Origin: an uncultured Petrimonas sp.
GTDB taxonomy: Bacteria > Bacteroidota > Bacteroidia > Bacteroidales > Dysgonomonadaceae
Assembly (NCBI GenBank): GCA_934621705.1
Contig: CAKTUP010000019.1
Coordinates: 1 to 18,578, forward strand
Reading direction: 5' to 3'
DNA: 18,578 bases
Under the pieces are notes generated by a model. That model saw only the letters and a list, made by a program, of their open reading frames with translations, ran no database searches and was not told the origin of the DNA. A program made the position numbers and the translations under genes. This document shows, in pieces, positions 1 to 6,348 of the stretch. Position 1 is the stretch's first letter. Each line of letters starts with the position of its first letter.

Positions 1-3
1 ATA

Positions 4-1932
4 ATGGAGTCGACATTGTTTCATGATATTCTGAAAGAATACTGGGGCTACGATTCGTTTCGTCCGCTTCAGGAAGAGATTATTCAGTCGGTTTGGGAAC
101 GGAAAGACACGTTGGGATTGATGCCCACTGGCGGCGGAAAGTCGCTCACTTTTCAGGTTCCGACGATGGCGATGGATGGCCTGTGCCTAGTGGTTACGCC
201 GCTTATCGCGTTGATGAAAGACCAGGTTGATAATCTTCGCGAAAAAGGCATCAAAGCCCTGGCTGTTTACTCGGGAATGTCTCGTGATGAGATTCTTACC
301 GCTCTCGAAAATTGCATTTTCGGCGACTATAAATTCCTTTACGTTTCGCCCGAAAGGTTATCTTCCGATATTTTTCTGACAAAACTGCGGGCAATGAACG
401 TTTGTCTGCTGGTGGTGGACGAGTCGCATTGCATTTCGCAATGGGGATACGATTTTCGGCCGTCGTACCTGAAAATTGCCGATATTCGCGATACACTTCC
501 CAATGTTCCCGTTTTGGCGCTCACGGCAACAGCCACGAGCGAAGTGGCCGATGACATACAGGAAAAACTACATTTCAAAGAAAAAAATGTTTTCAGAACG
601 AGTTTCGAGCGGGATAATCTTTCGTATGTGGTTCGCACGGCTGAAAACAAAATCGCCGAGCTTGTCCATATCTTAAAATCGGTTCCGGGAACGGCAATTG
701 TTTACGTACGCAGTCGGCAGGAAACCAAAGACATTGCCACGGCATTGCAAAAATCAAAAATATCGGCCGATTTTTTTCACGCGGGCCTTTCGCACGAAGA
801 AAAAATTTACAAGCAGAACGCGTGGAAAACCGACGAATGCCGTGTAATTGTTTCCACCAACGCTTTCGGGATGGGAATCGATAAGCCCGATGTGCGGCTT
901 GTGGTTCACATGGATTTGCCCAATTCGCTGGAGGAATATTATCAGGAGGCGGGGCGTGCCGGGCGCGATGGCAAGCGTTCCTATGCTATTATTCTGTACA
1001 CCAAAGCCGATAGCGCTAAACTGAAAAAGCGGATTTCCGATTCGTTTCCTAAAAAAGAATTTATCGTGCGGGTTTACGAAGCGTTGGGAAATTTCTTTCA
1101 AATCGCGGTTGGATCGGGGATGAACAACGTTTACGATTTCAGTTTACACGAATTTTGTCACGCTTTTAAGTTTTCTCACCTGCAAACGCATCACGCGCTA
1201 AAAATCCTTGAATTGGCGGGCTACATCGAGTACACCGAAGAGGTGGACGCCCGTTCACGGTTGAAATTTCTGGTTTTTCGTGACGAACTTTATTCGCTCA
1301 ACTTGTCGAAAGACGTTGACGAACTCATCCACACCATTCTCCGGAACTACACCGGCGTTTTCTCCGACGATGTTTATATCGATGAGGCGATGCTGGCAAT
1401 ACGGTTGGGAAAATCGCGCGAAGAAGTGTATCAAATGCTCGTGCATTTGGCCAAACTTCGTTATATTCATTACGTTCCACAAAAGAAAACTCCGTTTATT
1501 ATTTATACCGTGTCGCGCGAAGACACGCAGTTTGTGTCCATTCCCAAAGCGGTTTACGAAGAGCGCAAAAAACGGTTCGAAAAACGGATTATTTCGATGA
1601 CCGATTACGCCGAAAGTGACCGTATTTGCCGAAGCCGAATGTTGCTGCTCTATTTCAACGAAAAAAATCCAAAAGATTGCGGCAATTGCGATATCTGCTT
1701 GCGAAAAACCGAAACCGGACTTACAAATTATGAATTCAACGAAATAGAAATACTGCTTGCCGAATCCTTAAGCGCAGCTTCTCCACAACGGTTGGACGAT
1801 TTAGTGAAAACAATTTCCGGTTTTAATGCCGAAAAAGTGATTAAAGTTATTCGGTTTTTGGTGGACAGCGGAAAATTGAAATTGAAAGATGATGAAATTT
1901 CTATAGGAGCTGCGAGTTCCAACTCGCAGTAA
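4..1932 (+). CDS. recQ: RecQ-family ATP-dependent DNA helicase
   Basis: This is a superfamily 2 3'-5' DNA helicase acting in recombination and repair. Seen in the 642-residue product: the Q-motif region around residues 17-25, Walker A PTGGGKS (41-47), the DESH box (139-142, where many relatives have DEAH), SQWGYDFRPSY, motif III TATAT, and motif VI GRAGRDG near residue 320. A zinc-site-like cysteine set sits late (C542, C559, C562, C565), about 190 residues after the helicase core, and no HRDC domain is apparent. The E. coli enzyme has its zinc site directly after the core. The ATG lies three bases from the window edge, so its upstream signals are not visible. The last eight residues (GAASSNSQ) are encoded by a palindromic repeat rather than by normal recQ sequence. 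The gene converges on the phosphopantetheinyl transferase gene. The helicase call is firm; which RecQ paralogue it is remains open. Confidence 0.95.
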   Translation: MESTLFHDILKEYWGYDSFRPLQEEIIQSVWERKDTLGLMPTGGGKSLTFQVPTMAMDGLCLVVTPLIALMKDQVDNLREKGIKALAVYSGMSRDEILTALENCIFGDYKFLYVSPERLSSDIFLTKLRAMNVCLLVVDESHCISQWGYDFRPSYLKIADIRDTLPNVPVLALTATATSEVADDIQEKLHFKEKNVFRTSFERDNLSYVVRTAENKIAELVHILKSVPGTAIVYVRSRQETKDIATALQKSKISADFFHAGLSHEEKIYKQNAWKTDECRVIVSTNAFGMGIDKPDVRLVVHMDLPNSLEEYYQEAGRAGRDGKRSYAIILYTKADSAKLKKRISDSFPKKEFIVRVYEALGNFFQIAVGSGMNNVYDFSLHEFCHAFKFSHLQTHHALKILELAGYIEYTEEVDARSRLKFLVFRDELYSLNLSKDVDELIHTILRNYTGVFSDDVYIDEAMLAIRLGKSREEVYQMLVHLAKLRYIHYVPQKKTPFIIYTVSREDTQFVSIPKAVYEERKKRFEKRIISMTDYAESDRICRSRMLLLYFNEKNPKDCGNCDICLRKTETGLTNYEFNEIEILLAESLSAASPQRLDDLVKTISGFNAEKVIKVIRFLVDSGKLKLKDDEISIGAASSNSQ

Positions 1933-1950
1933 CGGAGTTACAAACTCCGT
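1910..1950. repeat. Two adjacent perfect hairpins at a convergent gene junction
   Basis: Hairpin A has arms 1910-1918 and 1921-1929 (9 bp, CC between). Hairpin B has arms 1932-1939 and 1943-1950 (8 bp, ACA between). They share the inner word GAGTT/AACTC. The recQ stop (1930-1932) and the transferase stop (1938-1940) both fall inside. They probably act as a two-way transcription end or as REP-like intergenic repeats. No long T-run follows on either strand, so a classical intrinsic terminator is not certain. Confidence 0.7.
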
Positions 1951-2597
1951 GTCCCGTTTCCCACCGCCCAAGTCAGAACCGCATCCGATAAAACTTCGTA
2001 GTGAATTTGAAATGTCTGTTGTTGCTCCGTTCTCGATTCGGAAGCCTGAAAAATACCTTTTCCCTGCGGAGTGAACGGCTGAACGTGAAGATGTTCCTTG
2101 AAATCTATCTCGCTCTCCTCCATCATTTTAAACATGGTTTCCTTTGACGACCAATGCAACAATTGATGAATGATTTTTTGCGAAGCATCTATATATTCCT
2201 TTTCCGAAATAAACTTGTTAGCCAACCTGCTCACGCGTTCCGAAATGGTTTCCACATCAATTCCTACGGAAAACTGTTTGTGCAGCAATATGGCTGCCCA
2301 ATCTTTGGTGTGCGAAATGCTTATTTTGTAAGAATTATCAGTTAAAAACGGCCTTCCGTCGGGGCGGTTGCCGATTGTTTTTTCTTCGTTCAGTAGTTCA
2401 AAAAGCAAAACCCGCGTGGTAAGCCACTCGATTATCCTTCTATCGGAACGTATTTTGGAGATGTATTTCTCTGCTTCAGCTTGTTGTTTTTCAGGTAGTA
2501 AACTGAGTAGATATTCAGGCTTGCCGGCAATTCTTCGGATACCGATAAGCCCTTGTTCATCAATATGTTCTTTGCGAAGAAGCATTTTATTCTTCAT
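1938..2597 (-). CDS. Sfp-type 4'-phosphopantetheinyl transferase
   Basis: The family moves the 4'-phosphopantetheine arm from coenzyme A to a serine of acyl- or peptidyl-carrier proteins in the cytoplasm. The 219-residue product has the family marks: a basic patch before NRPDGRPF (77-84), ISISHTKD (92-99), the metal-binding GIDVE (112-116), and WSSKE (149-153). The length fits the Sfp/Gsp group rather than the short AcpS group. The ATG at 2597 overlaps the end of gldE by 11 bases (ATGAAGAATAA holds both start and stop). A second ATG at 2585, just past the gldE stop, is a possible alternative. The last residues TRSL come from the palindromic repeat at the recQ junction. The carrier-protein target cannot be read from this window; fatty-acid ACP is possible if no AcpS exists elsewhere. 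Confidence 0.9.
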   Translation of the reverse strand: MKNKMLLRKEHIDEQGLIGIRRIAGKPEYLLSLLPEKQQAEAEKYISKIRSDRRIIEWLTTRVLLFELLNEEKTIGNRPDGRPFLTDNSYKISISHTKDWAAILLHKQFSVGIDVETISERVSRLANKFISEKEYIDASQKIIHQLLHWSSKETMFKMMEESEIDFKEHLHVQPFTPQGKGIFQASESRTEQQQTFQIHYEVLSDAVLTWAVGNGTRSL

Positions 2598-3915
2598 CAG
2601 TTTTCGGCGGAATAAACCGAACTTTCACAATCCGGCGTTTGCTCATTTCTTCCGCCTGAAATCCGTATTTCTTATATTCCACCAGCTCTTTCCGTTTCGG
2701 GAAATCACCTTTCAGCTCCAGCATCAAACCGGCAATGGTGTCTGCTTCTTCCTGCAGTTTTTCGAAATCTCTTTCGGGAACGCCGGTAACTTCAATGAAA
2801 TCTTCGAGCGATGTTTTTCCTTCAAAAATATACGAACCGTCCTGCGCGATGGTGTAGAAAGGTTTTTCTTCTTCGTCGTACTCATCGCTGATGTCACCCA
2901 CAATTTCTTCCAGAATATCCTCCATGGTGACAATTCCGGTGGTGCCTCCGTATTCGTCCACCACAATGGCCATGTGGTTTTTATTGGCGCGGAATTCCTC
3001 CAGCAAATCGTCGATTCGTTTAGTTCCCGGTACAAAATAAGCCGGGCGGATAAGCGATTGCCAGCGGAAATTATCGGCTTTTCCCAAATGCGGCAACAGG
3101 TCTTTTACGTATAAAATCCCTTTTATGTTATCGGGATTTTCATCGAAAACCGGAATGCGCGAAAAACCGGCTTCCACAATAAACCGTATTACTTCCGTAA
3201 ACTGCGTTTCTATGTTGATGGCCACTACGTCGGTTCGCGATACAAGAATGTCATTCACCGTTGTGTCCCTAAACCGGATAATGCCTTCGAGCATATCTTT
3301 TTCCTGCTCGTGTTTGATCTCGCCCGATGTTATTTCCAAAGCTTTCGACAAATCGTCCATCGAGATTTCATACCTTTTCCGTATGGTGCTCCTGCTGAAA
3401 ATATTGGATGTTCTGACCAGCAGCGATGAAAAAGGAGCCATCAACTTATTGAGGATGGTGATGAACCGGGAATTGTTCCGCACAAACTGCAACGATCTTC
3501 GCGAGGCGTAGGTTTTAGGGATGATTTCTACGAAAAGTAGGATGAACACGATGATAACCAGCAGTTCGAGTATTATTTTGTTGTGGCTTCCCGAGAAAAA
3601 CGGAATAAGATTAAGTAAGTAGAAAAACAGGGTAACTATCGTAATATTCAGGAAATTGTATGAAATTACGATAGCGCTCAGCAGTTTCTCCGGTTTTTGC
3701 AACAGTTGTGAGGCGCGTACGGATTTATGGTCTGTATCGGTGTGGATTTTTTCGGTTTCTTCTTGATTGAGGGAGAAAAAAGCGATTTCCGATCCGGAAA
3801 TTACAGCATTAATAAAGGTGAGTACCAGCGTGAGTACAATCAGAAGATAATCGGCGGCCGAAAATGCGGCTGCTTGTATATCGGGGTATATAAACGAAAG
3901 AGGATCAGGATCCAA
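2587..3915 (-). CDS. gldE: GldE-like membrane protein with CNNM/DUF21, paired CBS and CorC/HlyC domains
   Basis: This is a 442-residue inner-membrane protein. Residues 15 to about 140 hold several hydrophobic segments, beginning LLIVLTLVLTFINAVISGSE, typical of the CNNM (DUF21) transporter core. A cytoplasmic CBS pair follows (RTDVVAINIE onward; then FVPGTKRIDDLLEEF and MAIVVDEYGGTTGIVTMED). The end is a CorC/HlyC-type domain. In gliding Flavobacteriia GldE supports the Gld machinery; in Bacteroidales the same family occurs without obvious gliding, and relatives of CorC handle Mg2+/Co2+, so the role here is open. The start is TTG at 3915: no ATG occurs in frame nearby, and the predicted N-terminus MDPDPLSF is family-like. 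It follows ssb and mutY on the same strand, a neighbourhood I recall as typical of gldE, and its end overlaps the phosphopantetheinyl transferase gene. Confidence 0.87.
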   Translation of the reverse strand: MDPDPLSFIYPDIQAAAFSAADYLLIVLTLVLTFINAVISGSEIAFFSLNQEETEKIHTDTDHKSVRASQLLQKPEKLLSAIVISYNFLNITIVTLFFYLLNLIPFFSGSHNKIILELLVIIVFILLFVEIIPKTYASRRSLQFVRNNSRFITILNKLMAPFSSLLVRTSNIFSRSTIRKRYEISMDDLSKALEITSGEIKHEQEKDMLEGIIRFRDTTVNDILVSRTDVVAINIETQFTEVIRFIVEAGFSRIPVFDENPDNIKGILYVKDLLPHLGKADNFRWQSLIRPAYFVPGTKRIDDLLEEFRANKNHMAIVVDEYGGTTGIVTMEDILEEIVGDISDEYDEEEKPFYTIAQDGSYIFEGKTSLEDFIEVTGVPERDFEKLQEEADTIAGLMLELKGDFPKRKELVEYKKYGFQAEEMSKRRIVKVRFIPPKTDEE

Positions 3916-3932
3916 TTGAAGGAAATTTAGTG

Positions 3933-3981
3933 AAACAAAAGAGAATGTTCCAATCCAACAATCGGGATTAAAACATTCTCT
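3933..3981 (-). terminator. Hairpin and T-rich tail after ssb
   Basis: Arms 3940-3949 (AGAGAATGTT) and 3972-3981 (AACATTCTCT) form a perfect 10-bp stem. Inside it AATCC (3952-3956) pairs with GGATT (3965-3969). On the minus strand the stem is followed by TTTGTTT, so it can act as a terminator for ssb. It lies only about 17 bases before the gldE start, so gldE would depend on read-through or on another start point. Confidence 0.6.
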
Positions 3982-4000
3982 GCAAAATTACGATGTTTTT

Positions 4001-4447
4001 TTAAAACGGCAAGTCATCTGCTTCAGAATTATCGCTCAAATCCATCGATTCCGATGTTGATGACGCTCTTTCCGGCGGTGGAAATTCTCCTTGATTATCG
4101 TTGTTTGGACCGCCTCTTTTTCCCAATAACTCTAAATTATCGGCGTAAATTTCAGTTATATAGCGCTTCACGCCGTTTTGGTCGTCATACGAGCGTGAGC
4201 GGATTTTTCCTTCGATATACAACTGAGACCCTTTTTTAACAAACTTTTCCGCAATCTGCGCCAATCCGCGCCAGCATACGATATTGTGCCACTCTGTGCG
4301 TTCGGGAACCTGAGTGCCGTTGGCTGCCGTGTAGCCTCTTTCGCTGGTAGCCAACGAAAAATTAGCCTTGGCAACATCGTTGTCAAAATACTTCATTTCC
4401 GGATCTTTTCCCACATTCCCTACTAAAATAACTTTATTTACCGACAT
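4001..4447 (-). CDS. ssb: Single-stranded DNA-binding protein
   Basis: SSB coats single-stranded DNA during replication, repair and recombination, normally as a tetramer. The 148-residue product opens with MSVNKVILVGNVGKDPE, the usual first strand of the OB fold. It continues with TEWHNIVCWRGLAQIAEKFV and GSQLYIEGKIRSRSY, and gives way around residue 110 to a low-complexity Gly/Asn/Pro/Ser linker. It ends in DDLPF, the acidic tip that recruits partner proteins; RecQ and PriA, both encoded in this window, are known partners of that tip in E. coli. The ATG is at 4447. A Bacteroidota-type promoter lies just upstream and a hairpin terminator just downstream, so ssb may form its own unit between mutY and gldE. 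Confidence 0.96.
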   Translation of the reverse strand: MSVNKVILVGNVGKDPEMKYFDNDVAKANFSLATSERGYTAANGTQVPERTEWHNIVCWRGLAQIAEKFVKKGSQLYIEGKIRSRSYDDQNGVKRYITEIYADNLELLGKRGGPNNDNQGEFPPPERASSTSESMDLSDNSEADDLPF

Positions 4448-4490
4448 AACTTTTTAAAAATTTGGTTTAACAAAATAAATCAATTCAGAG

Positions 4491-4521
4491 CAAAATTAGT
4501 GATTATTTTGGATTCTACAAG
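4491..4521 (-). promoter_or_regulatory. Candidate ssb promoter (Bacteroidota type)
   Basis: On the minus strand TAATTTTG (4491-4498) matches the -7 box TAnnTTTG. CTTG at 4518-4521 is a three-of-four match to the -33 TTTG at a 19-base spacing. It lies in the 82-base gap between mutY and ssb. Confidence 0.45.
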
Positions 4522-4529
4522 TTTTAATG

Positions 4530-5600
4530 CTAAATTGTTTCTAAATATTTATGGATGAGCCGCGATACCGGATATTCAAACAGGGATGCAGCTTCGATTT
4601 TGATGAATTTTTTATCTTCATCAAAAGCGAATTGCTCGCTGAGTTCTACCCGATAAAAATCGGCATGAATGATGCGGTGCGACAGCACGTGTTTTAAACG
4701 AAGTTTGTGTTGAAAACAAATTTTTCCGGCAGATTGAAACAGATTGGAAAAACAGGGATTGGCCTGCAGCATTAGTAAATCGTTTTGTTCATCGGTTTCG
4801 ATTAAGGGAAATTCATACAGGTTTTTCCAGACATCGGAATTGTCGCGCTTTATAATATATGTGTATCCGTTTTGCTCGATGTGGAAATAATTGAAAAAGC
4901 GTTCTTTCTGAATTATTTTTCCTTTCTTGACCGGAAAAGCCAGTACATTTTTCTTTTCTAAGGCCAAACAAACCGTTTGCAACGGGCATTCCGCACATTT
5001 CGGTAACTTGGGAGTACAAACCAGCGCGCCCAGTTCCATCATCGCCTGATTGTGATTTCCGGGATTTTCTCTGTCGAGAATGGATTGCGCCGTTTCGGCA
5101 AAAAGCTTTTTTCCGGCCGTTGAATCTATCGCTGTTTCAATGGCGAACAACCGCGACAGCACCCGAAAAACATTTCCATCCACAACGGCATACGGCAACC
5201 CGAAAGCAATGGACGCAACAGCCGCCGCCGTGTATTCGCCCACGCCTTTCAGCGAAAGGATATCGCTGTGCGATGATGGGAAAACTCCATCGAATTTCTC
5301 CATAATCTGTTTGGCTGCCGTGTGCAGGTTTCTTGCCCGCGAATAATATCCCAATCCTTGCCAAATCTTTAGCACATCATCTTCCAGCGCTTCGGCCAGC
5401 GATTTAATATCGGGGAGCTTTTCCACGAAACGCAAAAAATAATCGTGCCCCTGATTTACGCGGGTTTGCTGCAAAATAATCTCGGAAATCCAAACCACAT
5501 ACGGGTCTTTGCTGTCTCTCCACGGTAAACTTCTTTTGTGTTGTCTGTACCAGTCTTGTAAAACTCTGCTAATCAGTTTGTCGTTCTCTTTTTTATTCAT
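4530..5600 (-). CDS. mutY: Adenine DNA glycosylase MutY
   Basis: MutY removes adenine mispaired with 8-oxoguanine and so prevents G:C to T:A mutation. In the 356-residue product the catalytic Glu sits in SEIILQQT (E40). The helix-hairpin-helix is LKGVGEYTAAAVASIAF (117-133). The catalytic Asp is in VVDGNVFRV (D141). The [4Fe-4S] cluster ligands are C195, C202, C205 and C211 in the exact spacing C-X6-C-X2-C-X5-C. From about residue 225 a NUDIX-like domain follows that in this family recognises 8-oxoguanine. Length is normal for MutY. The ATG at 5600 is preceded by a good -7 box on the minus strand. It leads the block mutY, ssb, gldE, phosphopantetheinyl transferase. Confidence 0.96.
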   Translation of the reverse strand: MNKKENDKLISRVLQDWYRQHKRSLPWRDSKDPYVVWISEIILQQTRVNQGHDYFLRFVEKLPDIKSLAEALEDDVLKIWQGLGYYSRARNLHTAAKQIMEKFDGVFPSSHSDILSLKGVGEYTAAAVASIAFGLPYAVVDGNVFRVLSRLFAIETAIDSTAGKKLFAETAQSILDRENPGNHNQAMMELGALVCTPKLPKCAECPLQTVCLALEKKNVLAFPVKKGKIIQKERFFNYFHIEQNGYTYIIKRDNSDVWKNLYEFPLIETDEQNDLLMLQANPCFSNLFQSAGKICFQHKLRLKHVLSHRIIHADFYRVELSEQFAFDEDKKFIKIEAASLFEYPVSRLIHKYLETI

Positions 5601-5619
5601 TATCTTTGCAAAACTGATA

Positions 5620-5627
5620 CAAAGCTA
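5620..5627 (-). promoter_or_regulatory. Candidate mutY -7 promoter box
   Basis: TAGCTTTG on the minus strand is an exact TAnnTTTG match 20 bases before the mutY ATG. I see no clean TTTG at -33, so support is partial. It is divergent from the HU promoter in the same 172-base gap. Confidence 0.4.
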
Positions 5628-5689
5628 CGTTAAAAACACGTTTAGTTGAGAAAAATGCAGAAAAAATTAAAAATAAGTAGGATTTATTT

Positions 5690-5718
5690 TTTGAGATGAA
5701 AAAAAAGCTATATATTTG
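5690..5718 (+). promoter_or_regulatory. Candidate promoter of the HU / small basic protein / rng unit
   Basis: TTTG at 5690-5693 and TATATTTG at 5711-5718, 17 bases apart, fit the Bacteroidota pattern TTTG...TAnnTTTG. The HU start is 54 bases downstream of the -7 box, which leaves an AT-rich leader of roughly 45-50 bases. No other exact -7 box was found between HU and rng on this strand. Confidence 0.55.
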
Positions 5719-5772
5719 CAGTCCAAAATTTTAAGAATTAACTTATATCACTAACATTAAAAAAATAATAAA

Positions 5773-6048
5773 ATGACTAAGGCAGACATTGTAAACGAAA
5801 TTGCAAAGAACACGGGTGTAGATAAAGCATCTGTTTTGGCAACAGTTGAATCTTTCATGGAAGTTGTAAAAGATTCATTAGCAAGTAATGAGAATGTTTA
5901 TTTGAGAGGCTTCGGCAGCTTCATCGTGAAGAAAAGAGCACAAAAAACAGCTCGCAACATCTCTAAAAATACAACAATCATTATCCCCGAACACAATATA
6001 CCCGCTTTCAAACCGGCAAAAACGTTTGTTGCTCAAGTTAAAGGATAA
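5773..6048 (+). CDS. hup: HU/IHF-family DNA-binding protein
   Basis: A small nucleoid protein that bends and compacts DNA as a dimer. The 91-residue product begins MTKADIVNEIAKNTG (helical dimer body) and has the family motif GFGSF at 46-50. It then forms the beta-arm from about residue 53 to 75 and closes with IPAFKPAKTF. Canonical HU has an Arg-Asn-Pro tip whose proline intercalates into DNA. Here the corresponding stretch is ARNISKN (60-66), with Ile where the proline is expected. I recall this variant from Bacteroidota HU proteins, so it may be lineage-typical. The gene heads a unit with a ribosome-like small basic protein and RNase G. Confidence 0.93.
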   Translation: MTKADIVNEIAKNTGVDKASVLATVESFMEVVKDSLASNENVYLRGFGSFIVKKRAQKTARNISKNTTIIIPEHNIPAFKPAKTFVAQVKG

Positions 6049-6087
6049 TAAATAATTAAGAAACGTAAATTTTAAAAATTAAACAAA

Positions 6088-6180
6088 ATGCCAAGCGGAA
6101 AAAAAAGAAAAAGGCATAAAATGGCTGTACATAAACGGAAAAAAAGACTGAGAAAAAACAGACATAAAAAGAAAAAATAG
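6088..6180 (+). CDS. Very small basic protein, AURKAIP1/COX24 (bS22/mS38-like) type
   Basis: A 30-codon reading frame runs from the ATG at 6088 to the TAG at 6178-6180. It starts MPSGKKRKRHKMAVHKRKK and ends RHKKKK, with 18 of 30 residues Lys or Arg and three His. That composition, the KRHKM...HKRKKRLRKNRHK pattern and the position between HU and rng match the AURKAIP1/COX24-domain proteins that I recall from Bacteroidota at this locus. Relatives are the mycobacterial ribosomal protein bS22 and mitochondrial mS38, which bind 16S rRNA in the small subunit. The ribosomal role is by analogy. It is easily missed because of its size. The gap to HU is 39 bases, AT-rich, with no Shine-Dalgarno sequence. 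Confidence 0.82.
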   Translation: MPSGKKRKRHKMAVHKRKKRLRKNRHKKKK

Positions 6181-6212
6181 TCTTTTCTGAAGTTTATTAA
6201 ACCATCCTATAC

Positions 6213-6255
6213 AAGAACAAACTTTGAAAGATTTCATCGGGAAAAGTTTGTTCTT
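6213..6255 (+). promoter_or_regulatory. rng leader hairpin 1
   Basis: Arms 6213-6225 (AAGAACAAACTTT) and 6243-6255 (AAAGTTTGTTCTT) form a perfect 13-bp stem with a 17-base loop. No T-run follows, so it is more likely an RNA structure or partial attenuator than a standard terminator. It is the first of three hairpins before the rng start. Confidence 0.65.
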
Positions 6256-6275
6256 TGTGTATAACCATTTCAAAG

Positions 6276-6317
6276 GTGTTCGTGAGAACACTGCTTTCTG
6301 CTCAGTGGAGCAGAAGC
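6276..6317 (+). promoter_or_regulatory. rng leader hairpins 2 and 3
   Basis: Hairpin 2: GTGTTC (6276-6281) pairs with GAACAC (6286-6291) around GTGA, a GNRA-type tetraloop in RNA. Hairpin 3: GCTTTCTGCTC (6293-6303) pairs with GAGCAGAAGC (6308-6317) around AGTG, with one bulged T. They follow each other one base apart and end about 30 bases before the GTG of rng. Confidence 0.6.
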
Positions 6318-6348
6318 CTATTAATTAAACATTTAAAAATAAAAAATT

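Noticed and set aside
4..1932. RecQ as part of a phage-defence system
   Set aside because: It is a complete stand-alone helicase gene next to housekeeping genes, with no nuclease or sensor partner beside it.
2368..3114. A 248-codon open frame on the plus strand spanning the transferase and gldE genes
   Set aside because: It covers two well-supported minus-strand genes and reads as Ser/Phe-rich nonsense.
6213..6255. Hairpin 1 as an ordinary intrinsic terminator after the small basic gene
   Set aside because: No T-run follows the stem in either reading, and rng has no other clear promoter downstream of it.
6181..6348. A tRNA, riboswitch or known cis-regulatory RNA in the rng leader
   Set aside because: The three stems do not fold as a cloverleaf and I recognise no known riboswitch core.
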